57,669 nucleotides of DNA from an uncultured Oscillibacter sp. (lineage in GTDB: Bacteria; Bacillota; Clostridia; Oscillospirales; Oscillospiraceae). The number at the start of each line of letters is the position of its first letter. The first letter of the stretch is position 1. Below are positions 51,643 through 57,669 of the stretch, in pieces. The stretch spans positions 1 to 57,669 of the forward strand of contig CAAGJQ010000096.1 of assembly GCA_900770295.1 (NCBI GenBank). Reading direction: 5' to 3'. Both the position numbers and the translations under genes were made by a program. The notes below the pieces were generated by a model. It ran no database searches and had not been told where the DNA came from. It was given only the letters and a program-made list of their open reading frames with translations.

Positions 51643-52165
51643 ATGTATGTTCTGATCGATATGGAATGGATCACAAATCGGCATGGCAACCATTGGCCTA
51701 CGCAGCTCGCCGCCAGCCGCGTCGATGAGGCTTGGAATACGGTGGATACTTTCTCTGTGCTCTTCCGCCCGAAAGATGCCTCCTTCCAGGATTGGAATCA
51801 CATGGCCTTTTCCGGGTGGGATCGCCAGGACTTTGAGGACGGAGAGCCCCTGTACCCCGGTCTGGATGCATTCCAGAAGTGGCTGAGAGCGGACGATATC
51901 ATCTGCTGGTGGCACCAGGAGGCTAATGCATTATCCAATTCTGATGTGGAATGGGCAGCACCGTGGATCTATTCTTCTCTACGCTCATACCCACAACACC
52001 GTTGAAGAGACATTTTTCCAGCACTGCATCCAGGAATTGAACGAGAACAAGAAACTTGAAATCCAGCGCGGTAAGCCGATCCGCGCATTCAATGTCGGCT
52101 GCATGATGCCATATATGAATTATGAGCCGCGCACGCTGAAAGAGATTTTAAGCGCACATGAATGA
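51643..52165 (+). pseudogene. frameshifted exonuclease-like (DEDD) gene
   Basis: The first frame starts at ATG 51643 after AGGAAGGGTGACAG with MYVLIDMEWITNRHG, whose IDMEW suggests the first acidic pair of a DEDD-type exonuclease, and runs to ADDIICWWHQEA before stopping at 52005. The other frame, readable to 52165, continues the sequence with HTHNTVEETFFQHCIQEL. A single frameshift near 51960-52000 joins them. The gene is otherwise of plausible length (about 170 residues). It is likely inactive unless the shift is programmed; I see no slippery heptamer that I would trust. Confidence 0.55.
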
Positions 52166-52179
52166 GGAAGGGCCCAGAT

Positions 52180-52584
52180 ATGAGTACTCAGTATGAAGCA
52201 GTTAAAACAGAGATAACTGAAGAAGTAAGAGAATTCCAGTATCGGCTGACTCTTGAAAAGAAGCGGTTTATCAAACGTGTTTTGAAAATCCCTGTCTCTC
52301 CTGAACTGGAAGATGCGAAAGCGGATCTCATTGATGCCATCGAGTTGACACGAGAGTTGGATATAGAGATCCCCGAAAGCGCCACAGTTGTAATTGGAAC
52401 AGCGAGAGCGGGGCGCTTTTCCTGGCGTAAGGAGAACGGATTTCATGACCTGGACTCCTTCGCACGTTGGCTGAAGGATCACCCCGAATTCTCGATCCAT
52501 GACGAATACGGGGAAGAGATCTCGTGGGAGTACTTTCATCAGATTGTCGAGTGCTGTACCACAGGCTCTGCGAACCCCAAATAG
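52180..52584 (+). CDS. hypothetical protein
   Basis: A 134-residue protein; ATG 52180 has AGGAAGGGC at good distance, whereas the ATG at 52162 has none. The first two thirds are strongly helical (EVREFQYRLTLEKKRFIKRVL), followed by ATVVIGTARAGRFSWRKENGF and a C-terminal segment. No signal or membrane segment. I do not recognise a family. It is 14 bases after the exonuclease-like pseudogene, in the same direction, and has no obvious terminator before the promoter at 52660. Confidence 0.55.
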   Translation: MSTQYEAVKTEITEEVREFQYRLTLEKKRFIKRVLKIPVSPELEDAKADLIDAIELTRELDIEIPESATVVIGTARAGRFSWRKENGFHDLDSFARWLKDHPEFSIHDEYGEEISWEYFHQIVECCTTGSANPK

Positions 52585-52659
52585 TAGTGCTATTCTTCAT
52601 GTGCCAGTGCGCATCCGCGTGAATCGGTGACTCGCAACCAAGGGTTAGACAGGATCGTA

Positions 52660-52688
52660 TTCACCTGTCAATCATCTTATGGTATAAT
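52660..52688 (+). promoter_or_regulatory. promoter of the phosphoesterase gene
   Basis: TTCACC (52660-52665), 17 bases, TATAAT (52683-52688), with transcription starting about 30 bases before ATG 52723. Confidence 0.65.
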
Positions 52689-52722
52689 ACTTCCAAACAA
52701 GCGATAAATAGGGAGAAAACGG

Positions 52723-53472
52723 ATGCGGTATTATGTTGTATCAGATATACATGGCTTTCATTCGCAATTGATTGCCGCCCTTAATCAGGCCGGCTTTTTT
52801 GCTGATCAGAAACCCCATAAACTTGTTGTCCTTGGGGATCTCTTTGATCGCGGCAATGAGGCCAAAGAATTGGAAGCATTCATATCCGATCTCATGGACA
52901 ATGACCTTGTCATACTCATACGGGGTAATCATGAAGATCTGTATGAAGACCTCGTAACTGTAGATAAAGGGATTGGATTAAGTCATCATATCAGCAATGG
53001 AACCTACGATACCGCTCTTCAATTGTCCGGGTTTGATCCTGTAATCGCCACAATCCGGCACTACGATTTTGCGGAGGCAGCTCAGCAGACACCCTATTAT
53101 CAAAAAATCATCCCTGCAATGCGTGATTTCTACGAAACTGAACACTATGTCTTCGTACATGGCTGGATCCCTTGTTTCAGAGAGCGACATGGGTATAGTC
53201 ACATCAGTGATTGGCGCAAAGCATCTGATGACTTATGGAAAAATGCCCGCTGGGTGAATGGCATGGCAGCATACACTACGGTGTATGAAGAAGACAAGGT
53301 AATCGTATGTGGACACTGGCACACTTCATATGGTCATTCCAAGATCGATCATAACGGCTCCGAGTTCGGCTCCGACGCAGTTTTTACCCCGTTCTATGAC
53401 AACGGCATTATTGCATTAGATGCCTGCACATCAAGGACTGGATTTGTAAACTGTATTGTACTCGAAGAGTAG
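52723..53472 (+). CDS. PPP-family metallophosphoesterase
   Basis: A 249-residue calcineurin-like phosphatase of the bacterial PPP (Ser/Thr-phosphatase-like) type. VVSDIHG (about residue 6) and LVVLGDLFDRG (about 35-45) with LIRGNHED (about 66-73) supply the two-metal site, FVHGW near 145 and VIVCGHWHT near 190 complete it, all in family order. It could act on phosphoproteins or on diadenosine polyphosphates. The protein is cytoplasmic by sequence. It has its own promoter and precedes a tRNA gene on the same strand. Confidence 0.85.
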   Translation: MRYYVVSDIHGFHSQLIAALNQAGFFADQKPHKLVVLGDLFDRGNEAKELEAFISDLMDNDLVILIRGNHEDLYEDLVTVDKGIGLSHHISNGTYDTALQLSGFDPVIATIRHYDFAEAAQQTPYYQKIIPAMRDFYETEHYVFVHGWIPCFRERHGYSHISDWRKASDDLWKNARWVNGMAAYTTVYEEDKVIVCGHWHTSYGHSKIDHNGSEFGSDAVFTPFYDNGIIALDACTSRTGFVNCIVLEE

Positions 53473-53485
53473 TACAATTGCAGAC

Positions 53486-53514
53486 TGGACAGAAGCGCAA
53501 TCACCTGCTATAAT
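53486..53514 (+). promoter_or_regulatory. promoter of tRNA-Pro
   Basis: TGGACA (53486-53491), 17 bases, TATAAT (53509-53514), about 12 bases before the tRNA 5' end. Confidence 0.75.
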
Positions 53515-53526
53515 AAACAGATGTAT

Positions 53527-53602
53527 CCGGGTGTAGCGCAGTTGGTAGCGCGCTTGCTTTGGGAGCAAGATGCCGGGAGTTCGAGTCTCCCCACTCGGAC
53601 CA
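53527..53602 (+). tRNA. tRNA-Pro (anticodon TGG)
   Basis: A 76-base cloverleaf with encoded CCA: acceptor CCGGGTG/CACTCGG (one G-T pair), D-stem GCGC/GCGC with loop AGTTGGTA, anticodon stem CTTGC/GCAAG with loop TTTGGGA (anticodon TGG), and T-arm GGGAG TTCGAGT CTCCC, then ACCA. All stems pair. Confidence 0.95.
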
Positions 53603-53603
53603 G

Positions 53604-53643
53604 AATCCGAATACATTATCCTAATGGGTGATGTGTTCGGATT
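53604..53643 (+). terminator. terminator after tRNA-Pro
   Basis: AATCCGAA (53604-53611) pairs with TTCGGATT (53636-53643), with additional pairing inside, followed by TCTTATT. Confidence 0.7.
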
Positions 53644-53739
53644 TCTTATTCCCTTTGGAAGTGTTTCCATACTATCAGGGCAGCTATCAACCCAAATAAT
53701 ATATGTGTGTGCGATAATCAATCTGAGGAGAGGTTGCTC

Positions 53740-54249
53740 GTGGGCAAAAAATCGACGAAAGAAAACAAAACCAAATATCATCTCGCAAGAGAAGAACTTG
53801 GATGGTCCAGAGAATATGCCAGCGAACAGCTTGGAATGATCACACCGGAGCGTCTTGAGCGCATCGAAAATGAGAAAGTAACGCCAGACCCCAAGGAGAT
53901 CCTCGCGATGGCCGAAACATACGGGAGGCCTTCTCTTTGCAATTACTACTGCTCGCAGAAGTGTCCAATCGGTCAGCAGTATGTTCCTGAGATTGAGGTA
54001 AAAGAACTCTCCTCTATTGTACTTGAGATGCTCGCCTCCTTGAATTCTGTGAATAAGCGCAAGGATCGCCTCATCGAAATCACAGCAGACGGCAAGATCG
54101 ATAATGACGAGATTGATGATTTTATCTTCATTCAAGAAGAACTGGAGAGAATCTCGATCACGGTAGAAACTCTGCAGCTCTGGTCGGAGAAAATGCTGGC
54201 GAACGGCGTGATTGACGCTGAGGCTTATAAAGCTAAGAAAAATAAGTGA
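53740..54249 (+). CDS. XRE-family helix-turn-helix regulator
   Basis: A 169-residue protein best started at GTG 53740, nine bases after AGGAG; an ATG at 53707 in the same frame has no site. The helix-turn-helix (YHLAREELGWSREYASEQLG followed by ITPERLERIENEKVTPDPKEIL) is a typical Cro/cI fold. A CNYYCSQKCPIG cysteine cluster follows near residue 70, and the C-terminal half is helical, probably for dimerisation. Proteins with this layout are common in mobile or accessory regions of Clostridia. It begins a series of small genes after the tRNA. Confidence 0.8.
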   Translation: MGKKSTKENKTKYHLAREELGWSREYASEQLGMITPERLERIENEKVTPDPKEILAMAETYGRPSLCNYYCSQKCPIGQQYVPEIEVKELSSIVLEMLASLNSVNKRKDRLIEITADGKIDNDEIDDFIFIQEELERISITVETLQLWSEKMLANGVIDAEAYKAKKNK

Positions 54250-54257
54250 ATTTGGAT

Positions 54258-54287
54258 GGCAGCGCATTGAATGTCCGATGCGCTGCC
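54258..54287 (+). terminator. terminator of the XRE gene
   Basis: GGCAGCGCAT (54258-54267) pairs with ATGCGCTGCC (54278-54287), followed by TTATTTT. Confidence 0.85.
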
Positions 54288-54288
54288 T

Positions 54289-54334
54289 TATTTTGCAGAT
54301 TTCGCGAAAATAGCATGTCCTATTTTGCAGATTT
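54289..54334 (+). repeat. direct repeat TATTTTGCAGATTT
   Basis: The 14-base sequence occurs at 54289-54302 and 54321-54334, between the terminator and the next small gene, possibly a regulator binding pair. Confidence 0.6.
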
Positions 54335-54392
54335 TGTCGTTTATTCTGAGGGACTATTCGATTAGAATGAAAACAACTTCAAAAGGTGGTGC

Positions 54393-54551
54393 ATGAGAGA
54401 TGAAGGTGTTTATGAGATGACGGCACGAGAGAGAGTCCTTGCTATCAGGCTCATGAAGAAACAAGGAAAGAAACCCGAGTATTTTGAACAACTCGGAATC
54501 CATGTATCGATAAAGAAAGTTGAGTCTTCTGCTTCTGAAAGGGGTAAATGA
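54393..54551 (+). CDS. small 52-residue helical protein
   Basis: ATG 54393 follows AAAAGGTGGTGC and opens 52 codons to the TGA at 54551, which overlaps no other start but is two bases before the next ATG. The middle, MTARERVLAIRLMKKQGKKP followed by EYFEQLGIHV, looks like the short 'ERVLAIRLxxK..PEYxxxLGI' proteins often seen in Clostridia, whose function is not known. The real start could be the internal ATG in that motif. It is probably in one operon with the membrane gene that follows. Confidence 0.55.
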   Translation: MRDEGVYEMTARERVLAIRLMKKQGKKPEYFEQLGIHVSIKKVESSASERGK

Positions 54552-54552
54552 T

Positions 54553-54777
54553 ATGTTTGAATTATTGGTAATCATCCTATTTTGCTGGCTTGCCTTCAAA
54601 GCCATAGGACTTGCTCTGTCGCTCACATGGGGAGCAGCGAAGATACTGGCTTCGCTGTTGTTCGCAATCGCCGTGCCGGTGCTGATCGTCTGCTTGTTAT
54701 TTGCAGGCGGAGTCATCCTGTTCTTGCCGCTGGCACTAATCGGCGGCGCGGTCGGGCTATTGAAAGCTTGCACATAA
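54553..54777 (+). CDS. small membrane protein
   Basis: A 74-residue protein with two to three hydrophobic segments and few charges; ATG 54553 lies one base after the preceding stop with AAAGGGG upstream. The frame open from 54520 overlaps the small gene and is less likely. No family recognised. A hairpin (54792-54819) follows. Confidence 0.6.
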   Translation: MFELLVIILFCWLAFKAIGLALSLTWGAAKILASLLFAIAVPVLIVCLLFAGGVILFLPLALIGGAVGLLKACT

Positions 54778-54791
54778 CATGATACCTTATC

Positions 54792-54819
54792 AGCCCCGAT
54801 CCACTCTCTGGTCGGGGCT
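54792..54819 (+). terminator. terminator-like hairpin
   Basis: AGCCCCGA (54792-54799) pairs with TCGGGGCT (54812-54819), followed by GGTTTC. Confidence 0.65.
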
Positions 54820-54952
54820 GGTTTCATATGACCCAAATATGTAAGGTCTTTTTGAATAGTCGGCTTCGTTCTGCGGATCCGGTCGTTTACCCGGATAGAA
54901 ACATCAGATATAATGGAAAATGAACCTGAAAAAGAGATAGGGGGAGATAAAT

Positions 54953-55819
54953 ATGCTATCCAAGAAATACGCTGAGCCGATAAGGAATATCCTGATCCTG
55001 ATCCTTATTGGTGTATTATCATTCTTCGTCATAACCTCATGGCTGCCAGACAGGGGGTTCATCCAGGATTCCCTTGAAAGTATCGAGGAAAGTAGCAATA
55101 CCGTGATGAAGTTCTCGGCTGCCACGCTATCCACTTCCCTGGCCATTTCCGCACTGCCGGATGACTTTGCAACGCCCCTGGCAGACAGCCTGGCAGACAT
55201 GAATATCTATTTCATCGCTATCCTTGTCATGCTGCATTTTGAACAGTTACTGATCCGGTACGGAGTAAAGCTTGCCTTTGCAATCGCAATTCCAGCGGCG
55301 TGCGGCATAGGGATCCTATCGATCCTTCTAAAAAAAGAATTATTGAAAGGCATTGCAGCCAGAGTTGCTGTGCTCGGCCTGGCTGTTGCTCTTGTGGTTC
55401 CGTGCAGCACGCATATTACCAACTATGTCGCTGCAGATCTCACAGCATATGTGGAGAACACGATCGCAGACACGGAAGATGGAGCTGACAAACTCAACGA
55501 GGCTATGGAGGGCGGAGCTGAAGAACAGACGATATTTGAAAAGCTCTCCGACCTGTTCCAAACGGCCATCAATGATATGTCCAACCTGATGACACACTTT
55601 CAAAACACCATTCGCAAGTGCATGAATTCCATTGCCATTTTGATCCTCACAAACTGTTTGATGCCAATCGTAAATTTCTTCATCCTCAAATGGATACTGA
55701 AGGAAACCTTCCACATTGCACTCCCGGTGCCGCAGATGCGTAGAAAGCGTCATTCCGGCTCGGACTCCGGATCCGGCTCCAGCACCTCCGGATCTGAGAT
55801 CCTGGTTGTAGGAGAGTGA
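54953..55819 (+). CDS. multi-pass membrane protein of unknown function
   Basis: A 288-residue protein; GGGGGAG precedes the ATG and TATAAT (54908-54913) supplies a promoter -10. Hydrophobic segments lie near residues 12-29, 84-95 and 103-125, 137-155 and 225-245, with an acidic helical stretch (TIADTEDGADKLNEAMEGG) between the last two and a Ser/Gly-rich cytoplasmic tail. No catalytic motif is seen. Its stop is five bases before the DUF4230-type gene, so the two are almost certainly made together and may form a complex. Confidence 0.65.
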   Translation: MLSKKYAEPIRNILILILIGVLSFFVITSWLPDRGFIQDSLESIEESSNTVMKFSAATLSTSLAISALPDDFATPLADSLADMNIYFIAILVMLHFEQLLIRYGVKLAFAIAIPAACGIGILSILLKKELLKGIAARVAVLGLAVALVVPCSTHITNYVAADLTAYVENTIADTEDGADKLNEAMEGGAEEQTIFEKLSDLFQTAINDMSNLMTHFQNTIRKCMNSIAILILTNCLMPIVNFFILKWILKETFHIALPVPQMRRKRHSGSDSGSGSSTSGSEILVVGE

Positions 55820-55823
55820 TGAT

Positions 55824-56537
55824 ATGAAGATACTGGAATTCCTGAAGGACAAACAAAAACGCACAAACCTCATCATCTGGTTCCTTATAGCGGCAATCGG
55901 CGTTGTTGTGATCTGGGGCTGCAAGCACGGCGTAAACCCTCTACATATGAATGTATCGGATAACATCGAGCAGATCGATTTGGATACGATCTACCTCAAG
56001 AACAGCGGCGTTGAGGTAAATTTCTCCGAAGTCATTCTCTCTGACCATAATGAGATGCGGAAACTCATTGTCAGCACGCAGCAAGGGACTGTCTCCACAG
56101 AACTGACTGACCGTCTCATTAGGCAGCTGGACTTCGATTTTCTGAAGAAGACACAAACTGTGTCCTATACCGGGACTGGCTACTTTGTTGTAGATCTGGA
56201 CAACCTGACAGCGGCAAATGTCATTGAGGACAAGGAAAAGAAAACCATTACAATTCTCATTGATCATGCATATTTGCAGGCAATTGAGATTGACCCGAAT
56301 AACATCATCATTGATGAAGTGAAGGAAGGCCTGCTGGCGCGGGGAGATATTGAGCTGACCGTGCGGGATTACAATGTCATTGCGAAGGAACTTCGCACTA
56401 GGCTTGAGGAGAAATTCGATACGGTGGCGAACGGGCAGAAAGCAGACGATCTTGCTCTCAAGATGGTAAAGGAAGTCTATGAACCGATCGTCAAAGCAAT
56501 AGACCGCCGATATGATGTAATCGTACAGTTCAAATAA
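55824..56537 (+). CDS. DUF4230-type membrane-anchored protein
   Basis: A 237-residue protein with a single N-terminal membrane segment (about residues 14-32) and an external domain whose pattern TQTVSYTGTGYFVVDLDNL, TITILIDHAYLQAIEIDPNN and KEVYEPIVKAIDRRYDVIVQF matches the DUF4230 layout. The molecular role of that domain is unknown. AGAGTGATGAT precedes the ATG. A strong terminator follows at 56571, so it closes the operon begun by the multi-pass protein. Confidence 0.7.
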   Translation: MKILEFLKDKQKRTNLIIWFLIAAIGVVVIWGCKHGVNPLHMNVSDNIEQIDLDTIYLKNSGVEVNFSEVILSDHNEMRKLIVSTQQGTVSTELTDRLIRQLDFDFLKKTQTVSYTGTGYFVVDLDNLTAANVIEDKEKKTITILIDHAYLQAIEIDPNNIIIDEVKEGLLARGDIELTVRDYNVIAKELRTRLEEKFDTVANGQKADDLALKMVKEVYEPIVKAIDRRYDVIVQFK

Positions 56538-56570
56538 CATGCTTCAGTAATATGGATGCCCCACAAAAAT

Positions 56571-56602
56571 GCGTGGTGCCCAGTTTCCCCTGGGCACCAC
56601 GC
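56571..56602 (+). terminator. intrinsic terminator
   Basis: GCGTGGTGCCCAG (56571-56583) pairs with 56590-56602 around TTTCCC and is followed by GTTTCTTA. Confidence 0.85.
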
Positions 56603-56681
56603 GTTTCTTAACTGCTGTCCGTACTTTGGGACAGGTAATCGGGTATGATTGAAGTAACAACAAGGATGGAGGAAAAATCTC

Positions 56682-57023
56682 ATGTCTGGGCACGATGATT
56701 TCTTGGATGATTATATTGCGTACAAGCTTTGTTGCGAGGATGATGACGATGAATCATCTGACGGCTGCTACATTGCCACAGCAGTTTACGGAACCTACGA
56801 TTGTCCGGAACTGTGGGTCCTCCGTCGATTCAGAGACTATGGCCTCCGCAAAAGCAAAATTGGCAGAGCCTTTGTTCGGTTCTACTACGCCATATCGCCA
56901 AGACTCGTTCAACGGTTCCGGAACGCAGAAAGAGTCAAACATGTAAGCAAAACCATTCTGGATCATTTGGTAGAACAGTTGAAAAAACGCGGTTTTGAAG
57001 AGACTCCATATTACGATAGATGA
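56682..57023 (+). CDS. CFI-box-CTERM domain protein
   Basis: A 113-residue protein preceded by TGGAGGAAAAATC. After an acidic start (CCEDDDDESSDG), the CFI-box region CYIATAVYGTYDCPELWVLR is followed by RFRDYGLRKSKIGRAFVRFYYAISPRLV, matching the small CFI-box-CTERM proteins, usually with CFIATAAYGS in the same position. The function is not established. No membrane segment of usual length. It overlaps the next gene's upstream region, which begins after its TGA. Confidence 0.75.
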   Translation: MSGHDDFLDDYIAYKLCCEDDDDESSDGCYIATAVYGTYDCPELWVLRRFRDYGLRKSKIGRAFVRFYYAISPRLVQRFRNAERVKHVSKTILDHLVEQLKKRGFEETPYYDR

Positions 57024-57034
57024 GGGGGAGCATG

Positions 57035-57226
57035 ATGGCGAGAAGACGACGCAGTGATGAGGATGCAGCGCTTGGCTGCCTGGTTTACACGCTCCTGATC
57101 ATCTTTTTAATGCCCATTGTCGGTATCTACTTCCTATGCAAACCAAGTCCAAACGCGAAAGTCGGTGGGGTAGCATTACTGATTGTTGGTCTCTTTCTAT
57201 GGGGTTTTATCGCGTTCAACTCCTAA
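57035..57226 (+). CDS. small membrane protein
   Basis: A 63-residue protein; ATG 57035 has GAGGGGGAG at suitable spacing, while ATGs at 57020 and 57032 are too close or overlap the preceding stop. An Arg-rich start (MARRRRSDEDAA) is followed by two hydrophobic segments. No family recognised. A perfect hairpin follows at 57238. Confidence 0.6.
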   Translation: MARRRRSDEDAALGCLVYTLLIIFLMPIVGIYFLCKPSPNAKVGGVALLIVGLFLWGFIAFNS

Positions 57227-57237
57227 TGATATTGAAT

Positions 57238-57267
57238 CACCCCGCTGTCCAATTGGACAGCGGGGTG
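57238..57267. terminator. bidirectional terminator palindrome
   Basis: A perfect 30-base palindrome, arms 57238-57252 and 57253-57267 (CACCCCGCTGTCCAA and its complement), between converging genes. Confidence 0.8.
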
Positions 57268-57300
57268 TAAGCGATTTCTATTGAACTGATGGTACTTTCT

Positions 57301-57669
57301 TTAGTAGTATTTTTCGATCCCACCAAAACCTCTGATTATCTTGTTCTGGCGCGTCTTATCGATAAAACTTTTCAGGCGCTTTTGAAATTCATCTGGGCGC
57401 TTTCGTGCTGCATCAACATAGGCAACCCGGATACGCTTGTAGGGATCGCTGAATTTCTGATAGTTCTCCCATACCGATTCATCTTTTTGAAGTTCATCCA
57501 AAATGTCCTTGGGAAAAACGAAAGGAGCCGTGATGATTGGAAGGACACTTTCACGGATTTTGGGATGGATCATACCTTGCGATTCCAGCCATATTAGCCT
57601 TTCAATATTCGGTTGTGAGTATGGACTTCCTTTTTTTCGGGGTGTGAAGCGCTGGGCGCGGTGAAGTTC
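57301..57669 (-). CDS. YdeI/OmpD-associated family protein, C-terminal part (runs off the window)
   Basis: On the minus strand the frame is open from the window edge at 57669 to the stop at 57301, giving about 122 residues without a start. It reads RRAQRFTPRKKGSPYSQ-like near the edge (the RFTPRK motif of the family), then NIERLIWLESQGMIHPK and the C-terminal domain VWENYQKFSDPYKRIRVAYV. These match the YdeI/OmpD-associated proteins; an internal ATG at 57573 is not the real start. The N-terminal domain lies outside the window. The family is linked to protection against cationic peptides in some bacteria. Confidence 0.75.
   Translation of the reverse strand, partial: ELHRAQRFTPRKKGSPYSQPNIERLIWLESQGMIHPKIRESVLPIITAPFVFPKDILDELQKDESVWENYQKFSDPYKRIRVAYVDAARKRPDEFQKRLKSFIDKTRQNKIIRGFGGIEKYY

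Noticed and set aside
1..57669. CRISPR arrays
   Set aside because: No regularly spaced direct repeats of 24-40 bases with unique spacers were seen; the only tandem repeats are the promoter repeats and protein-coding Gly-Tyr and Lys-Pro repeats.

Overview
The window looks like a chromosomal segment of a G+C-rich, low-secretion-GC-bias Gram-positive anaerobe of the Clostridia, most likely an Oscillospiraceae/Oscillospirales gut bacterium. This is inferred from AGGAGG-type ribosome binding sites, S-layer-homology (SLH) surface proteins, BY-kinase exopolysaccharide regulation, a UGSC-like/TRAP catabolic locus and the general protein style. No rRNA gene or marker fixes the species.

Layout. (1) 1-13.9 kb: a sulfatase remnant, then two co-directional runs of cell-surface polysaccharide genes: metallophosphoesterase, nucleotidyltransferase, galE; then, from a consensus promoter at 4059, a CapD/PglF-type dehydratase, a membrane coiled-coil protein, a CpsB/YwqE phosphatase, an Ig-like exported protein, two BY-kinases with Gly-Tyr repeat tails, an S26-like peptidase and an ABC exporter. 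No glycosyltransferase, flippase or polymerase is inside the window, so the polysaccharide locus is only partly represented. (2) 13.9-25.3 kb: an SLH/VWA surface protein, then a compact candidate RiPP (ribosomally made, modified peptide) operon: PqqD-like recognition protein, exported membrane-anchored protein, an 80-residue Cys-containing precursor-like peptide, an HprK-like kinase and a radical SAM/SPASM enzyme, followed by a 1653-residue secreted GH20-type protein. The nearby nucleotidyltransferase, S26-like peptidase and ABC exporter are of the kinds that accompany HprK-like kinases in some lasso-peptide clusters, but no lasso synthetase is present. This is the best candidate here for an undescribed system.

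(3) 25.4-35.7 kb: DUF5655 and GNAT genes, a leftward C69 dipeptidase with SLH anchors, an SsuABC-type transporter operon ending in a linear alkylsulfatase (sulfate-ester scavenging), and a ZIP metal transporter with a possible metalloregulator site. (4) 36-49.2 kb: a catabolic/uptake island with a LysR regulator, a two-part UGSC-like protein, two paralogous FAD oxidoreductases, an MFS carrier, a complete DctPQM TRAP transporter and an EamA transporter; it appears to import and oxidise/reduce an unidentified organic acid-like compound. (5) 49.2-57.7 kb: a decayed stretch (frameshifted WYL regulator, IS30 element with extra copies of its end sequence, frameshifted exonuclease-like gene), then a PPP-family phosphatase, tRNA-Pro(TGG), an XRE regulator and a series of small membrane/hypothetical genes of lower G+C, finishing with a partial YdeI-family gene cut by the window edge.

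Coordinates of starts were chosen by ribosome binding site, promoter position and family fit; where the longest open frame was longer, this is stated. All functional statements come from reading motifs by eye, without any database search.
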